Assembly (NCBI GenBank): GCA_038530575.1
Contig: JBCBCP010000012.1
Location: forward strand, 5,920-69,919
Origin: JBCBCP01 sp038530575
GTDB lineage: Bacteria; Pseudomonadota; Alphaproteobacteria; Rhodobacterales; Rhodobacteraceae
Reading direction: 5' to 3'
DNA length: 64,000 nt
Shown: in pieces, positions 36,182 through 44,945 of the stretch
How positions within the stretch are numbered: position 1 is the first letter of the stretch
Layout: each line of letters opens with the position of its first letter
Program-made: the position numbers and the translations under genes
Notes under the pieces: model-generated
What the model was told of the DNA's origin: nothing
Seen by the model: only the letters and a program-made list of their open reading frames with translations
The model's database searches: none

Positions 36182-37042
36182 ATGGCGCGCATCACCACAC
36201 TTACGATCATCGGCGCACTTGCGCTTGCGGGCTGCGACGAGAGCGGGCAGTTCTCTCTCGCGAGCCTGGCGAGTGGCGGCACTGCTGCGGATCCTGGCAC
36301 CGTCAGCCGGGCGGCCACCCCGGGCGCGACGGTCGAACGCGACGTCGAGGCACCTGACGTTTTCTCCGCCACAGAAGCCGGGCTTTGGGACGGACGGCCG
36401 AGCCTAGGCGGCGTCTGGGTCGCGCACCCAGATGTCAAAGACCCCGAGCGGGTCATCATCCGCAACCAGACAAACGGCAAGTTTGTTGTGGGGGCGCTCT
36501 TTCGCCGGGAACGCGACATCCCTGGCCCGCGCTTGCAGGTGTCATCGGACGCTGCGGCAGAGCTCGGCATGCTGGCTGGCGCGCCGGTCGAGCTGGACGT
36601 GACCGCCCTGCGCAAAGAGGTCGTGACAGAAGAGCCCGAGGTGCCCCTCGTAGAGGCAGTGGCGGATCCCGCGCCGGTAAGCGAAACTCCGCTGGACCCT
36701 ATTGCGGCGGCGAGTGCCGTGCTGGACGCACCCGAGCCGACGCCGGTTTCCGCCTCAGCAGCCGCGCCCACACCGCAGCCCGCCACCCCGGCAACGCGTG
36801 CAAGCACACTGGATAAACCGTTTGTTCAAATCGGTATTTTCAGCGTCGAGGCCAATGCAAACCGAACGGCGCAGCAGATGCGGAGCGCCGGGATCGTGCC
36901 CACGATCAAGACCTTCCAGAACGGCGGCAAAACCTTCCATCGCGTCATTGTCGGCCCGGCAACCAGCGCGGGTGAGCGCCGCGCGCTGCTTGACAAGATC
37001 AAGCAGGAAGGGTTCTCGGATGCGTATGCCGTAAGCAACTGA
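36182..37042 (+). CDS. SPOR-domain lipoprotein
   Basis: The 286-residue protein begins MARITTLTIIGALALAGCDE, a lipoprotein signal with the lipobox LALAGC, followed by a low-complexity Ala/Pro/Glu-rich linker and a C-terminal SPOR domain (FVQIGIFSVEANANRTAQQM, TFHRVIVGPATSAGERRALL), which binds denuded peptidoglycan at division sites. I place the start at ATG 36182; the open frame reaches back to 35714 but crosses the tRNA gene. It lies 25 bases before a D-Ala-D-Ala carboxypeptidase gene, consistent with a role in cell-wall remodelling. Confidence 0.88.
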   Translation: MARITTLTIIGALALAGCDESGQFSLASLASGGTAADPGTVSRAATPGATVERDVEAPDVFSATEAGLWDGRPSLGGVWVAHPDVKDPERVIIRNQTNGKFVVGALFRRERDIPGPRLQVSSDAAAELGMLAGAPVELDVTALRKEVVTEEPEVPLVEAVADPAPVSETPLDPIAAASAVLDAPEPTPVSASAAAPTPQPATPATRASTLDKPFVQIGIFSVEANANRTAQQMRSAGIVPTIKTFQNGGKTFHRVIVGPATSAGERRALLDKIKQEGFSDAYAVSN

Positions 37043-37067
37043 CGGGCCAACATTCCGGGGAGACATC

Positions 37068-38228
37068 ATGCGCCTTTTCGCTGCCATCCTGACGCTTTTC
37101 CTGACGACGCAAACCGCTGCCGCTTTTGATACGCGGGCCAAACAGGCTTTTGTGATAGACCAGACCACCGGCACTGTCCTTCTGGCCAAAAATGCAGACG
37201 TGCCGTTGCCGCCCGCGTCCATGTCGAAGTTGATGACGCTTTACATGGCGTTTGAGGCGTTGCGCGATGGCCGCCTGTCGATGGGCGAAGAGTTGCGCGT
37301 CAGCGCGGCGGCGCAGGCCTATGGCGGCTCCACCATGTTCCTGCAAGCCGGAGAGCGGGTGACTGTAGAGGACCTGATCCGCGGCATCATTGTCCTGTCG
37401 GGCAACGATGCCTGCGTGGTGCTGGCGGAGGCGCTGTCGCCCACCGGGAGCGAGGCAGGTTTCGCCCGCATGATGACTCAGCGTGCGCAGCAGATGGGCA
37501 TGACCAATTCGACCTTCACCAACTCCAACGGCTGGCCGCAGGCGGGCCACCTGATGTCGATGCGCGATCTGGCCCTGCTGGCCAGCAAGCTGATCACGGA
37601 TTTTCCGGAATTCTACCCGATGTTTGCCGAACGCGAATTCCTGTTCGATGCCAAGGAAAGCTCCAACAGGTTTAATCGCAATCCGTTGCTGGGCCTCGAC
37701 ATCGGGGCAGACGGCCTGAAAACCGGCCACACGCGCGAGGCAGGCTACGGGCTTGTCGGCAGCGCCCGGCAGGGCGACCGGCGGGTTATTTTCGTGATTT
37801 CTGGCCTCGATACCGCCGCTGCCCGCGCGCAGGAAAGCGAAGCGATCGTGAACTGGGCCTTCCGCCAGTTTGCCGAACGCGACGTGCTGGCCGCTGGCAC
37901 GCGTGTGGCAAGTGCAGACGTCTGGATGGGCGAGACGCCGCGCGTCGGCCTTGTCCCCGCCGAGGACGTGCGCCTGCTGCTGCCAATCCTTGCCGGCGAT
38001 ACGTTGGAAGCTGAGGTCGTCTACACCGGACCCGTCCGCGCCCCGGTGGCTGCTGGTGATCCGCTGGCCGAACTGGTATTGCAGCCCGAAGGCCTGCCCG
38101 AGATGCGTGTGCCGCTAGTTGCCGAAACCGATGTGCCCGAAGGTGGTTTTGTTGCCCGCATCAGCACCGTGGCACGGGTCTTGCTCGAACGGCTCCAGGA
38201 CGGTCCCGCCGAGGCGCCGGCCAGTTAA
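37068..38228 (+). CDS. D-alanyl-D-alanine carboxypeptidase (serine peptidase S11, PBP5/6-like)
   Basis: The 386-residue protein has a signal peptide (LFAAILTLFLTTQTAAAF) and the three penicillin-binding motifs: the nucleophile SxxK in PASMSKLMT near residue 47, SGN in IVLSGNDACVV near residue 109, and KTG in LKTGHTREAGYGL near residue 220. A C-terminal beta domain follows. It trims the terminal D-Ala of peptidoglycan stem peptides in the periplasm. Gene order with the SPOR lipoprotein and tmk is conserved in Rhodobacterales. Confidence 0.95.
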   Translation: MRLFAAILTLFLTTQTAAAFDTRAKQAFVIDQTTGTVLLAKNADVPLPPASMSKLMTLYMAFEALRDGRLSMGEELRVSAAAQAYGGSTMFLQAGERVTVEDLIRGIIVLSGNDACVVLAEALSPTGSEAGFARMMTQRAQQMGMTNSTFTNSNGWPQAGHLMSMRDLALLASKLITDFPEFYPMFAEREFLFDAKESSNRFNRNPLLGLDIGADGLKTGHTREAGYGLVGSARQGDRRVIFVISGLDTAAARAQESEAIVNWAFRQFAERDVLAAGTRVASADVWMGETPRVGLVPAEDVRLLLPILAGDTLEAEVVYTGPVRAPVAAGDPLAELVLQPEGLPEMRVPLVAETDVPEGGFVARISTVARVLLERLQDGPAEAPAS

Positions 38229-38234
38229 GTCACC

Positions 38235-38849
38235 ATGTCGGGCCGTTTCATTTCGTTTGAAGGGATTGATGGGTCCGGCAAATCCACCCAGGCCCGGTTG
38301 CTCGCCGATACCCTGCGTGCCGAGGGCCACGACGTGGTGCTGACGCGCGAGCCGGGCGGCTCGCCCGGGGCTGAAGAAATCCGCGCGCTGGTGCTGCAAG
38401 GCGACCCTGACCGCTGGTCGGCCCGCACGGAAATCCTGCTGTTCACCGCCGCACGGCGCGATCACCTCGAACGCACGATCGAACCGGCGCTAGCCGCGGG
38501 CAAGATCGTGATCTGCGACCGCTTTGCAGACAGCACGCGCATGTATCAGGGCCTGAGCCGCGGCGATCTGCGCGGCCTTGTCGATCAACTGCATACCCTG
38601 ATGATCGGGCGCGAGCCGGATGTGACCCTGCTGATCGACATGGACCCGGATACCGGGCTGGCCCGCGCCAAGGGGCGGCAAGGGACCGAGGAACGGTTCG
38701 AGGATTTCGGCGCGAGCCTGCAGGCGCAAATGCGCGCGGGTTTTCTTGCGCTGGCCAAAGAATTCCCGGACCGTTTTTCCGTCATTGATGGCGCGGCTAT
38801 GCAGGATGTTGTTGCCCGGCGTGTGCGGGCCGCTCTACCCGATCTATAG
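38235..38849 (+). CDS. tmk: Thymidylate kinase
   Basis: The 204-residue kinase converts dTMP to dTDP. It shows the P-loop FEGIDGSGKSTQARLL, the DR(Y/x) motif in LTREPGGSPGAEEIR, ICDRFADSTRMYQG and the LID region with arginines (GLARAKGRQGTEERFED). Length matches the family. It starts six bases after the carboxypeptidase gene and precedes holB by 106 bases. Confidence 0.96.
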   Translation: MSGRFISFEGIDGSGKSTQARLLADTLRAEGHDVVLTREPGGSPGAEEIRALVLQGDPDRWSARTEILLFTAARRDHLERTIEPALAAGKIVICDRFADSTRMYQGLSRGDLRGLVDQLHTLMIGREPDVTLLIDMDPDTGLARAKGRQGTEERFEDFGASLQAQMRAGFLALAKEFPDRFSVIDGAAMQDVVARRVRAALPDL

Positions 38850-38955
38850 GCATGAAAAGTCCATCTGGAGCGAGGTTCTGCCCTGCACTCCGGCATTTTT
38901 GGGGTCCGAAGAAGATAGGCTGGAACCACCGCGGCGCGGCAGGTAGGAAGGCGGT

Positions 38956-40089
38956 ATGGCCGAGCTTCCCGCCCCAGATCAGGTTCAAGGTGCACCACAT
39001 CCCCGCGATGCCGCGCAGCTTTTTGGCCAAGAGCCGGCCGAAACCGAATTTCTGGACGCGTATAATGGCGGGCGGCTGCACCACGCCTGGCTGATGACCG
39101 GCCCGCGCGGCATAGGCAAGGCCACACTGGCCTGGCGCATTGCGCGATTTCTGCTGGCTACGCCTGAGGATGATGGCGGCATGTTTGCCGCGCCGAGCCC
39201 TACCAGCCTTGATATCGCGCCGGATCATCCGGTCGCACGCCGCCTTGCCGCAGGCTCGGACCCCGGCGTTCGGGCGGTGACGCGCAGCCCTAACGACAAG
39301 GGCGACCGGATGCGCGACCAGATTGTCGTCGATGACATCCGCGCGCTGGCCTCGTTCTTTCAGCTGTCGGCCACCGATGGCGGGCGACGGGTGGTCATTG
39401 TGGATGCCGCGGACGAGATGAACGTGCAGGCGGCCAATGCGCTATTGAAGATGCTGGAAGAGCCGCCCGAGCGCACGGTGCTTTTGCTGATCGCACACCA
39501 GCCCGCACGCCTCTTGCCGACAATCCGCTCGCGCTGCCGAACGCTCCGGCTGTCGCCCCTCGGCGCGCAGGACATGGATGCGGCGCTGGGTCAAGCAGGC
39601 CTTGATGCCAGCCAGCATGGCCCCGCGCTGGCAGAGCTCGCGGCGGGGTCCGTTGGTGCAGCGCTACGGCTTGCGCAGGGCGGCGGGCTGGAGATTTACG
39701 CAGAGCTGATCGCCCTTCTGGGCACCCTGCCCCGGCTTGACCGCGCGCGCACCCTGGCGCTGGCCGAGGCGGCGGCCCAGCGCGGGGCCGATGACAAGCG
39801 GCGGTTGCTGTTCACCCTTCTGGACATCGCGCTGGCCCGGCTGGCCCGCGCCGGCGCAACGGGGCAGCCGCCCGAAATACAGGCCGCGCCGCATGAAAGC
39901 ACCGTTATGGCCCGCCTCGCCCCGCACCAAGGTGCAGGCCGGATCTGGGCACAGGCGGCGCAGACGATCTCGGCCCGGGCGGCGCATGGGCTGGCTGTCA
40001 ACCTTGACCCTGCCGCACTCGTTCTAGATACGTTCCGAGAGCTGACCGAAGCGGCTCGCACCGCATCCCCCGCGCAGGCCCCCGCATGA
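38956..40089 (+). CDS. holB: DNA polymerase III delta' subunit
   Basis: The 377-residue protein is a clamp-loader AAA+ subunit: HHAWLMTGPRGIGKATLAWRIA is the modified P-loop region, VVIVDAADEMNVQAANALLKMLEEPPERT contains the Walker B-like strand and sensor region, and TIRSRCRTLRLSPL is the SRC motif. Delta' is part of the replisome clamp loader. The last four bases overlap the tatD start. Confidence 0.94.
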   Translation: MAELPAPDQVQGAPHPRDAAQLFGQEPAETEFLDAYNGGRLHHAWLMTGPRGIGKATLAWRIARFLLATPEDDGGMFAAPSPTSLDIAPDHPVARRLAAGSDPGVRAVTRSPNDKGDRMRDQIVVDDIRALASFFQLSATDGGRRVVIVDAADEMNVQAANALLKMLEEPPERTVLLLIAHQPARLLPTIRSRCRTLRLSPLGAQDMDAALGQAGLDASQHGPALAELAAGSVGAALRLAQGGGLEIYAELIALLGTLPRLDRARTLALAEAAAQRGADDKRRLLFTLLDIALARLARAGATGQPPEIQAAPHESTVMARLAPHQGAGRIWAQAAQTISARAAHGLAVNLDPAALVLDTFRELTEAARTASPAQAPA

Positions 40090-40886
40090 CGCCGCAGATC
40101 ACCGACAGCCATTGTCATCTGGACTTCCCCGACTTTGACGGCACCCTGCCCGACGTGCTCGCCGAGGCGGCGAACATGGGCGTGCACCGCATGGTGACCA
40201 TCTGCACCAAGCTGCGGCTTGAGCCGCAGGTGCGCGCCATCGCAGAGGCGCATGGCCCGGTGTTTTACGCCGCCGGCACCCACCCGATGAGCGCGGCGGA
40301 CGAGCCGCTGGCGACGGTCGACGCCCTGGTGCAGATGGCCCGTCACCCCAAGATGGTCGGCATCGGCGAGACGGGGCTCGATTACCACTACACCGAGGGT
40401 AGCAAGGCCGTGCAGCAGGAAAGCCTGCGCGTGCATATCGAGGCCGCGCGCCAAACCGGCCTGCCGCTGATCATCCATGCGCGCGACGCGGATGACGACA
40501 TGGCCCGCATCCTGAGCGAAGAACACCGCGCGGGCGCCTATGGTTGCGTCATGCACTGCTTTTCCTCGTCCCGCGCACTGGCGGAGGCCGCGCTTGATCT
40601 GGGCTTTTACCTGTCCATGTCAGGCATCGCGGCCTTCCCCAAAAGCCAGGAGTTGCGCGATATTTTTGCCGCTGCCCCGGTGGACCGCATCCTCGTGGAA
40701 ACCGACGCACCCTACCTCGCGCCCCCGCCCCACCGCGGCAAGCGCAACCAGCCGGCCTATGTCGCGCACACCGCGCAGAAAGGCGCGGAGGTGTTCGGCA
40801 TGGATTATGCCGCCTTCGCCGCGCAGACGGAGGCCAATTTCGACAGGCTTTTTACCAAGGCCGCAGCGTGGGATCAGGCCGCATGA
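40086..40886 (+). CDS. TatD-family deoxyribonuclease/hydrolase
   Basis: The 266-residue TIM-barrel protein has the family's metal-binding motifs: TDSHCHLDFPDFDG at the N-terminus, GIGETGLDYHYTEG, PLIIHARDADDDM, VMHCFSSSR and VETDAPYLAPPPHRGKRN. TatD proteins act as 3'-5' exonucleases in DNA repair or quality control. It overlaps holB and the following metallo-hydrolase by four bases each. Confidence 0.95.
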   Translation: MTPQITDSHCHLDFPDFDGTLPDVLAEAANMGVHRMVTICTKLRLEPQVRAIAEAHGPVFYAAGTHPMSAADEPLATVDALVQMARHPKMVGIGETGLDYHYTEGSKAVQQESLRVHIEAARQTGLPLIIHARDADDDMARILSEEHRAGAYGCVMHCFSSSRALAEAALDLGFYLSMSGIAAFPKSQELRDIFAAAPVDRILVETDAPYLAPPPHRGKRNQPAYVAHTAQKGAEVFGMDYAAFAAQTEANFDRLFTKAAAWDQAA

Positions 40887-41674
40887 TGCGCTTCACGATC
40901 CTGGGCTGCGGGTCTTCGGGCGGTGTGCCGCGCCTTGGCGGGCACTGGGGCGCCTGCGATCCGGCCAATCCGAAAAACCACCGCCGCCGCTGCTCCATGC
41001 TGGTCGAACGGGTCGGCTCTGAAGGCACGACAACCGTCCTGATCGACACCTCCCCTGACTTGCGCAGCCAGCTTCTGGATGCCGAGGTCGGGCGGCTCGA
41101 CGCGGTGGTCTACACCCACAGCCACGCTGATCATGTGCATGGCATCGACGATCTGCGCATGATCGTCTTCAACATGCGCGCCCGCCTGCCGGTCTGGGCC
41201 GATGGCGCCACGACCGAGGCGCTGATGTCGCGCTTTGCCTATGCTTTCCTGCAACCACCCGGCTCACCTTACCCGCCGATCCTCGATATTAACGAGATCG
41301 ACGGCGATGTTACGATCGATGGCCCGGGTGGCCTTATCACGCTAACGCCGTTCGACGTGAACCACGGCTCCATCGACAGCCTCGGCTTCCGCATTGGCGG
41401 CCTTGCCTACCTGCCCGATGTTGCCAGCATCCCCGACGCCTCGTGGACGGCACTCGAAAACCTCGACGTCTGGATCGTCGACGCCCTGCGCCGCGACCCG
41501 CACCCGACGCATAGCCATCTGGCCCAGACGCTGGACTGGATCGACCGGGTGCAGCCCAAGCGCGCCGTGCTGACCAACATGCATATCGATCTGGACTACG
41601 AGACCGTCGCAGCAGAGACGCCGGAGCACATCACCCCGGCCTACGATGGCATGACGATCGAGCTTCCGGCGTGA
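40883..41674 (+). CDS. PhnP-like metallo-beta-lactamase-fold phosphodiesterase
   Basis: The 263-residue protein begins RFTILGCGSSGGVPRLGGHWGACDP and carries THSHADHVHGIDDLR (HxHxDH) and the late HSHLAQTLDW and LTNMHIDLDYET motifs, a close match to the PhnP/cyclic-phosphodiesterase group. No phn phosphonate genes are nearby, so the substrate may be another cyclic phosphate. The two possible ATGs at 40883 and 40886 overlap the tatD stop. The trio holB-tatD-hydrolase is a standing arrangement in alphaproteobacteria. Confidence 0.88.
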   Translation: MMRFTILGCGSSGGVPRLGGHWGACDPANPKNHRRRCSMLVERVGSEGTTTVLIDTSPDLRSQLLDAEVGRLDAVVYTHSHADHVHGIDDLRMIVFNMRARLPVWADGATTEALMSRFAYAFLQPPGSPYPPILDINEIDGDVTIDGPGGLITLTPFDVNHGSIDSLGFRIGGLAYLPDVASIPDASWTALENLDVWIVDALRRDPHPTHSHLAQTLDWIDRVQPKRAVLTNMHIDLDYETVAAETPEHITPAYDGMTIELPA

Positions 41675-41737
41675 TCCACCGTCACTTGGCAAAATAAACT
41701 CCCCCCGGAGGGCGTTTAAACCGCTAGACTTCCCCGA

Positions 41738-42664
41738 ATGCAGGCCCTTCTTGACGTTATCCTCCCGGTCTTTCTGGTCATCGCCACGGGCTATGTGCTG
41801 ACATGGCGCGGCTATTTCCCGATCAGCGGCATCGACGGGGTGATGAAGTTCACCCAAGGCTTCGCCATCCCCTGCCTGCTCTTTCAGGCCATCGCCAATA
41901 TTGACCTCGGCGCGACCTTTCACCCCGGCCTTCTAACCAGCTTTTACGTGGGCGCCGGCACCTGTTTTGCACTTGGCATCCTAGGCGCGCGTCTTTTTGG
42001 GCGCGATTGGGAAGACGCGGTGGTGATCGGCTTTGCCTGCCTTTTCTCCAACTCGGTGCTGCTCGGCCTCGCGATCACTGAACGCGCTTACGGTGCCGAT
42101 GCGATGGCGGGCAATTTTGCCATCGTCGCGCTACACTCGCCCTTCTGTTACGGGCTTGGAATCACGGTGATGGAAATCGTGCGCAACCGCGGCCAGAGCC
42201 CGGCCAAAATGGCCCGCGCCGTATTGGCGGCGATGTTCCGAAACGCGTTGGTTATCGGGATTTTGCTTGGCTTCGCCGTGAACCTGAGCGGCTTTGATCT
42301 TCCCCGCGTAATCGATGATGCGCTGGATCTAATCGTGCGCGCGGCCCTGCCAGCCGCGCTTTTCGCGCTTGGGGGCGTGCTTTATCAGTATCGACCAGAG
42401 GGAGACAAAACCCTCATTGCAATGATCTGCGTGATTGCGCTCGTGATCCATCCCACGATCACCTGGTCGCTCGGCACCGCGCTGGATGTCCCGCAAGACC
42501 TCTTTCGGTCTGCGGTGTTGACGGCCGCCATGGCACCGGGCTTCAACGCCTACATCTTCGCTGATCTTTACGGACGCGCGCGGCGCGTCGCGGCCTCCTC
42601 GGTGTTGGTGGCGACCGCCGCGTCGGTGCTGACGGCGTGGGGGTGGCTTATCGCGCTTGGCTAG
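41738..42664 (+). CDS. AEC-family auxin-efflux-carrier-like transporter
   Basis: The 308-residue membrane protein has ten hydrophobic segments in the bile-acid-transporter-like fold of the AEC family: LLDVILPVFLVIATGYVLTW at the N-terminus, then GVMKFTQGFAIPCLLFQAI and AALPAALFALGGVLYQYRP. Bacterial members carry organic acids such as malate. It follows the metallo-hydrolase gene by 63 bases on the same strand. Substrate unknown. Confidence 0.9.
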   Translation: MQALLDVILPVFLVIATGYVLTWRGYFPISGIDGVMKFTQGFAIPCLLFQAIANIDLGATFHPGLLTSFYVGAGTCFALGILGARLFGRDWEDAVVIGFACLFSNSVLLGLAITERAYGADAMAGNFAIVALHSPFCYGLGITVMEIVRNRGQSPAKMARAVLAAMFRNALVIGILLGFAVNLSGFDLPRVIDDALDLIVRAALPAALFALGGVLYQYRPEGDKTLIAMICVIALVIHPTITWSLGTALDVPQDLFRSAVLTAAMAPGFNAYIFADLYGRARRVAASSVLVATAASVLTAWGWLIALG

Positions 42665-42667
42665 ACG

Positions 42668-42692
42668 GGAACCTATTGCGATCTAAAGCGTT
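42668..42692 (+). promoter_or_regulatory. EcfG-type general stress promoter for the 57-residue membrane protein
   Basis: GGAAC (42668-42672), a 16-base spacer and CGTT (42689-42692) match the EcfG consensus GGAAC-N16/17-CGTT. The site is 36 bases before the ATG at 42728. EcfG itself is encoded 2.3 kb away. Confidence 0.75.
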
Positions 42693-42727
42693 TTCCCTCC
42701 GACGAAGTAACACTTGGAGGCTTCTTT

Positions 42728-42901
42728 ATGTCCGCCCATACCACCAACATCCAAAAACAGACCCGTCGCCACTGGGGCGCGATCGCAGGCATTGCGCTGT
42801 GCATTGGTTTTGTTGCCGCGCTTGCGCTTTATATGTTTGTCGCTGACCCGGATGGCGCCATCGTCGATCAAGCCAGCCCGGTTGCCTCGACAGACGGTTA
42901 A
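42728..42901 (+). CDS. Small single-span membrane protein (57 residues), predicted general stress gene
   Basis: ATG 42728 follows a strong ribosome site (GGAGG, 42715-42719). The product reads MSAHTTNIQKQTRRHWGA, then a hydrophobic segment IAGIALCIGFVAALALYMFV (residues about 19-38), then an acidic tail (ADPDGAIVDQAS). No family is recognised. The EcfG-type promoter upstream and the strong terminator downstream make it a stand-alone stress-induced unit. It is just below the usual length cut-off for gene calling. Confidence 0.72.
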   Translation: MSAHTTNIQKQTRRHWGAIAGIALCIGFVAALALYMFVADPDGAIVDQASPVASTDG

Positions 42902-42924
42902 ATTTTCCGCCCTTTTAGCAAAGT

Positions 42925-42958
42925 AAAAGCCTCGAACCAATCAGGTTCGAGGCTTTTT
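42925..42958 (+). terminator. Rho-independent terminator after the 57-residue protein gene
   Basis: AAGCCTCGAACC pairs with GGTTCGAGGCTT around the loop AATCA, followed by a run of five T (42954-42958). The stem begins 24 bases after the stop codon; the A run on the left could make it act in both directions, serving the 35-residue gene on the minus strand too. Confidence 0.9.
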
Positions 42959-42983
42959 CATTTCAGCGTGTTGCGATCAATAG

Positions 42984-43091
42984 CTAGCTGTCATTTCGGT
43001 CACGCGCTTTGCCTGACCGCGTTGAAACAAGGATCACAGCGGCGACCAGCAGCAATGCCGCCAGTCCGACGATAAGAAAATCAATACTCAT
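42984..43091 (-). CDS. Tiny membrane protein (35 residues), predicted general stress gene
   Basis: A minus-strand ATG at 43091 preceded by a near-perfect ribosome site (AAGGAGGTGCGC) opens a 35-codon frame: MSIDFLIVGLAALLLVAAVI then LVSTRSGKARDRNDS, a single hydrophobic span followed by a basic, hydrophilic tail. It ends with TAG at 42984. A GGAAC-N16-TGTT element lies 23 bases before the start. It faces the terminator at 42925. Too short for family assignment; the ribosome site and hydrophobic pattern argue for a real gene. Confidence 0.65.
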   Translation of the reverse strand: MSIDFLIVGLAALLLVAAVILVSTRSGKARDRNDS

Positions 43092-43113
43092 TGCGCACCT
43101 CCTTCTGGGACAC

Positions 43114-43138
43114 AACAAGCAGGAGGCGCAGATGTTCC
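43114..43138 (-). promoter_or_regulatory. EcfG-like promoter for the 35-residue membrane protein
   Basis: On the minus strand GGAAC (43138-43134), 16 bases, TGTT (43117-43114). This has one difference from the CGTT -10 consensus, the same variant as the nepR-side promoter at 45729. It sits between the histidine kinase stop and the tiny gene, on the same strand. Confidence 0.6.
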
Positions 43139-43148
43139 ATGGCGCGCC

Positions 43149-44933
43149 TTAATAGTCGACCCCAGCCATCTGGTCTTTCGTGCTGATTGCAAACGTACTG
43201 GTTACGCTGTGGCGCGCCGCGTCGCGTTCGATCTGGACCGGACCACCAAGTTGCATCGAAAACGCGCGGATCAGCAAGGTGCCAAGACCCCCCGTATCGG
43301 TGTCGTCTGCCAGGTCATTCACCGGCAAAACCGGGCGTGGCCCCAGGGAATTCGCACAGCCAAAAGTGACCTGTGGCGCATCGTTCGCATCCGCGTCATG
43401 TGACTTCAACCAAACATCAATCCATGCCGGCCCGCCTTCCGGCTTGCCGACATATTTGACCGCGTTCGACGCCGCCTCACTTGCCAGAAGCGACAGCGCG
43501 ACAAGCTGATCGGGCACCAGATCAATCGCGTCGAATTGCATCCGAACCTCCACCTGCGTCGCAGTGCCGTCGCGCAGCGTATCTGTGAGCGGTTCAAGCA
43601 CCTTGCGCAGCATATCGCCCGCGTCGGCGCGCGCGAGGTTCTCGCTGACATAAAGCTGACGGTGCACCTGCGCGAGGTCTAGGACCCGTCTTTGCAACTG
43701 TTCGATCACGCGCCGAGTCTCGGAATTTCTGGCGGAGCGCACCTTCATGTTCATGATCGAAGAGATCATCTGCAGGTTATTCTTAACGCGGTGATGCACC
43801 TCCTTGAGCAGGATGTTCTTTTCCCGCAGCGCATTTTCCATTTCCGCCTCATCCTGCACGATGGTCTGGGCGAGTCGCTTGAATTCGGCGTCCAGCTCGG
43901 CCAGTTCGGCGGCGATAGCCATGCCTTCAGTCCTCTTTCCCAGGTGGCGATCACGGGCAAAGCGGCGCATCCTTTTGCCTAGTTGCAGCACATGGCGCAG
44001 CACAAGGCGGTGGATCGCAAATGACACAACCGCAAGGCTGGCCAGCCACATGATGACCGGCGTAAACAATGCCGGCAGCCTGAGACTGATGCCTCCAATC
44101 CCCGTCGCACCTTGTGGCCAGCTCGCCATCGCATAGACAACGTCAGGAACAACCGGGATTACAGCAAAAGCCCGTTCCTGGCCGGTCCCGGACATCGCCT
44201 TAAAGGCTTTTGCACCGCGCCCGACATGCGATTGCAGCGAGAGTCCAACCGGCACGGCGGGTGCATCAATCCGTGGCCCCAGCTCCACCGTCAGCAAGTC
44301 GCCAGCGGCGTTGAAGAGGATCAGACTGTCCGGCTTCTGCGCCCCTGAGGCGGACATGTCCGGCATTGTGACAAATCCCGGCGCTGGCAGGGACAGCGAC
44401 AGGAAACCGCGTAAAGTGCCCTCGTTGACGACAGGTTGGACAAAATTCAGAACGGCTTCAGTGCTGACATCCGGCGTTGCCAGCAATGTGACACTGGCGC
44501 GGGGGTCCGCCAATTGCCGCACAAAGTCGTCATGTTGAGAATAGTCGATGCTGTTCGGCGCTGTTGAACACACCATGAGTCCATTGAGCGGAATAAAGCC
44601 CGCAAAGCTGAACTCAGGGTGATCATGCAGGAAGTTGCGCATAAAGACGCGGCACTCGTCCGGCGTATCCCCCAGCCGATAGGCCATCACCCCAATGGCT
44701 TGAGCCGCGCCCTGAGCGCGCAGCAGCGCTTCCTTTTCACCAGACACGGCTGTCTGCGTCAGTGCCAACAATTGCAGCTGCGAACGGTTCTCGACCTCAC
44801 GAGAAAGCGTCGAGGTCTGTAACACCCCCATCATGCCCAAAGGGACAAGCGCGAGGGTCAAAAAGACCAGCACTTGCACCCAAAGACGCACGCGCCATCG
44901 CGGCGCCTTACCAGTGTCGGCCTGCCCAGCCAC
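43149..44933 (-). CDS. HisKA_2/HWE-type sensor histidine kinase of the general stress response
   Basis: The 594-residue kinase has an N-terminal membrane span (VQVLVFLTLALVPLGMMGVL), an extracytoplasmic sensing region of about 240 residues, a second span (LFTPVIMWLASLAVVSFAIH), a short coiled linker, then the HisKA_2 phosphoacceptor EVHHRVKNNLQMISSIMNM, the N box SEAASNAVKYVG and the G box GGLGTLLIRAFS. Kinases of this group phosphorylate PhyR in alphaproteobacteria. It follows ecfG by 12 bases on the same strand. The sensed signal is unknown. Confidence 0.92.
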   Translation of the reverse strand: MAGQADTGKAPRWRVRLWVQVLVFLTLALVPLGMMGVLQTSTLSREVENRSQLQLLALTQTAVSGEKEALLRAQGAAQAIGVMAYRLGDTPDECRVFMRNFLHDHPEFSFAGFIPLNGLMVCSTAPNSIDYSQHDDFVRQLADPRASVTLLATPDVSTEAVLNFVQPVVNEGTLRGFLSLSLPAPGFVTMPDMSASGAQKPDSLILFNAAGDLLTVELGPRIDAPAVPVGLSLQSHVGRGAKAFKAMSGTGQERAFAVIPVVPDVVYAMASWPQGATGIGGISLRLPALFTPVIMWLASLAVVSFAIHRLVLRHVLQLGKRMRRFARDRHLGKRTEGMAIAAELAELDAEFKRLAQTIVQDEAEMENALREKNILLKEVHHRVKNNLQMISSIMNMKVRSARNSETRRVIEQLQRRVLDLAQVHRQLYVSENLARADAGDMLRKVLEPLTDTLRDGTATQVEVRMQFDAIDLVPDQLVALSLLASEAASNAVKYVGKPEGGPAWIDVWLKSHDADANDAPQVTFGCANSLGPRPVLPVNDLADDTDTGGLGTLLIRAFSMQLGGPVQIERDAARHSVTSTFAISTKDQMAGVDY

Positions 44934-44945
44934 AGTGCCCCCGCG

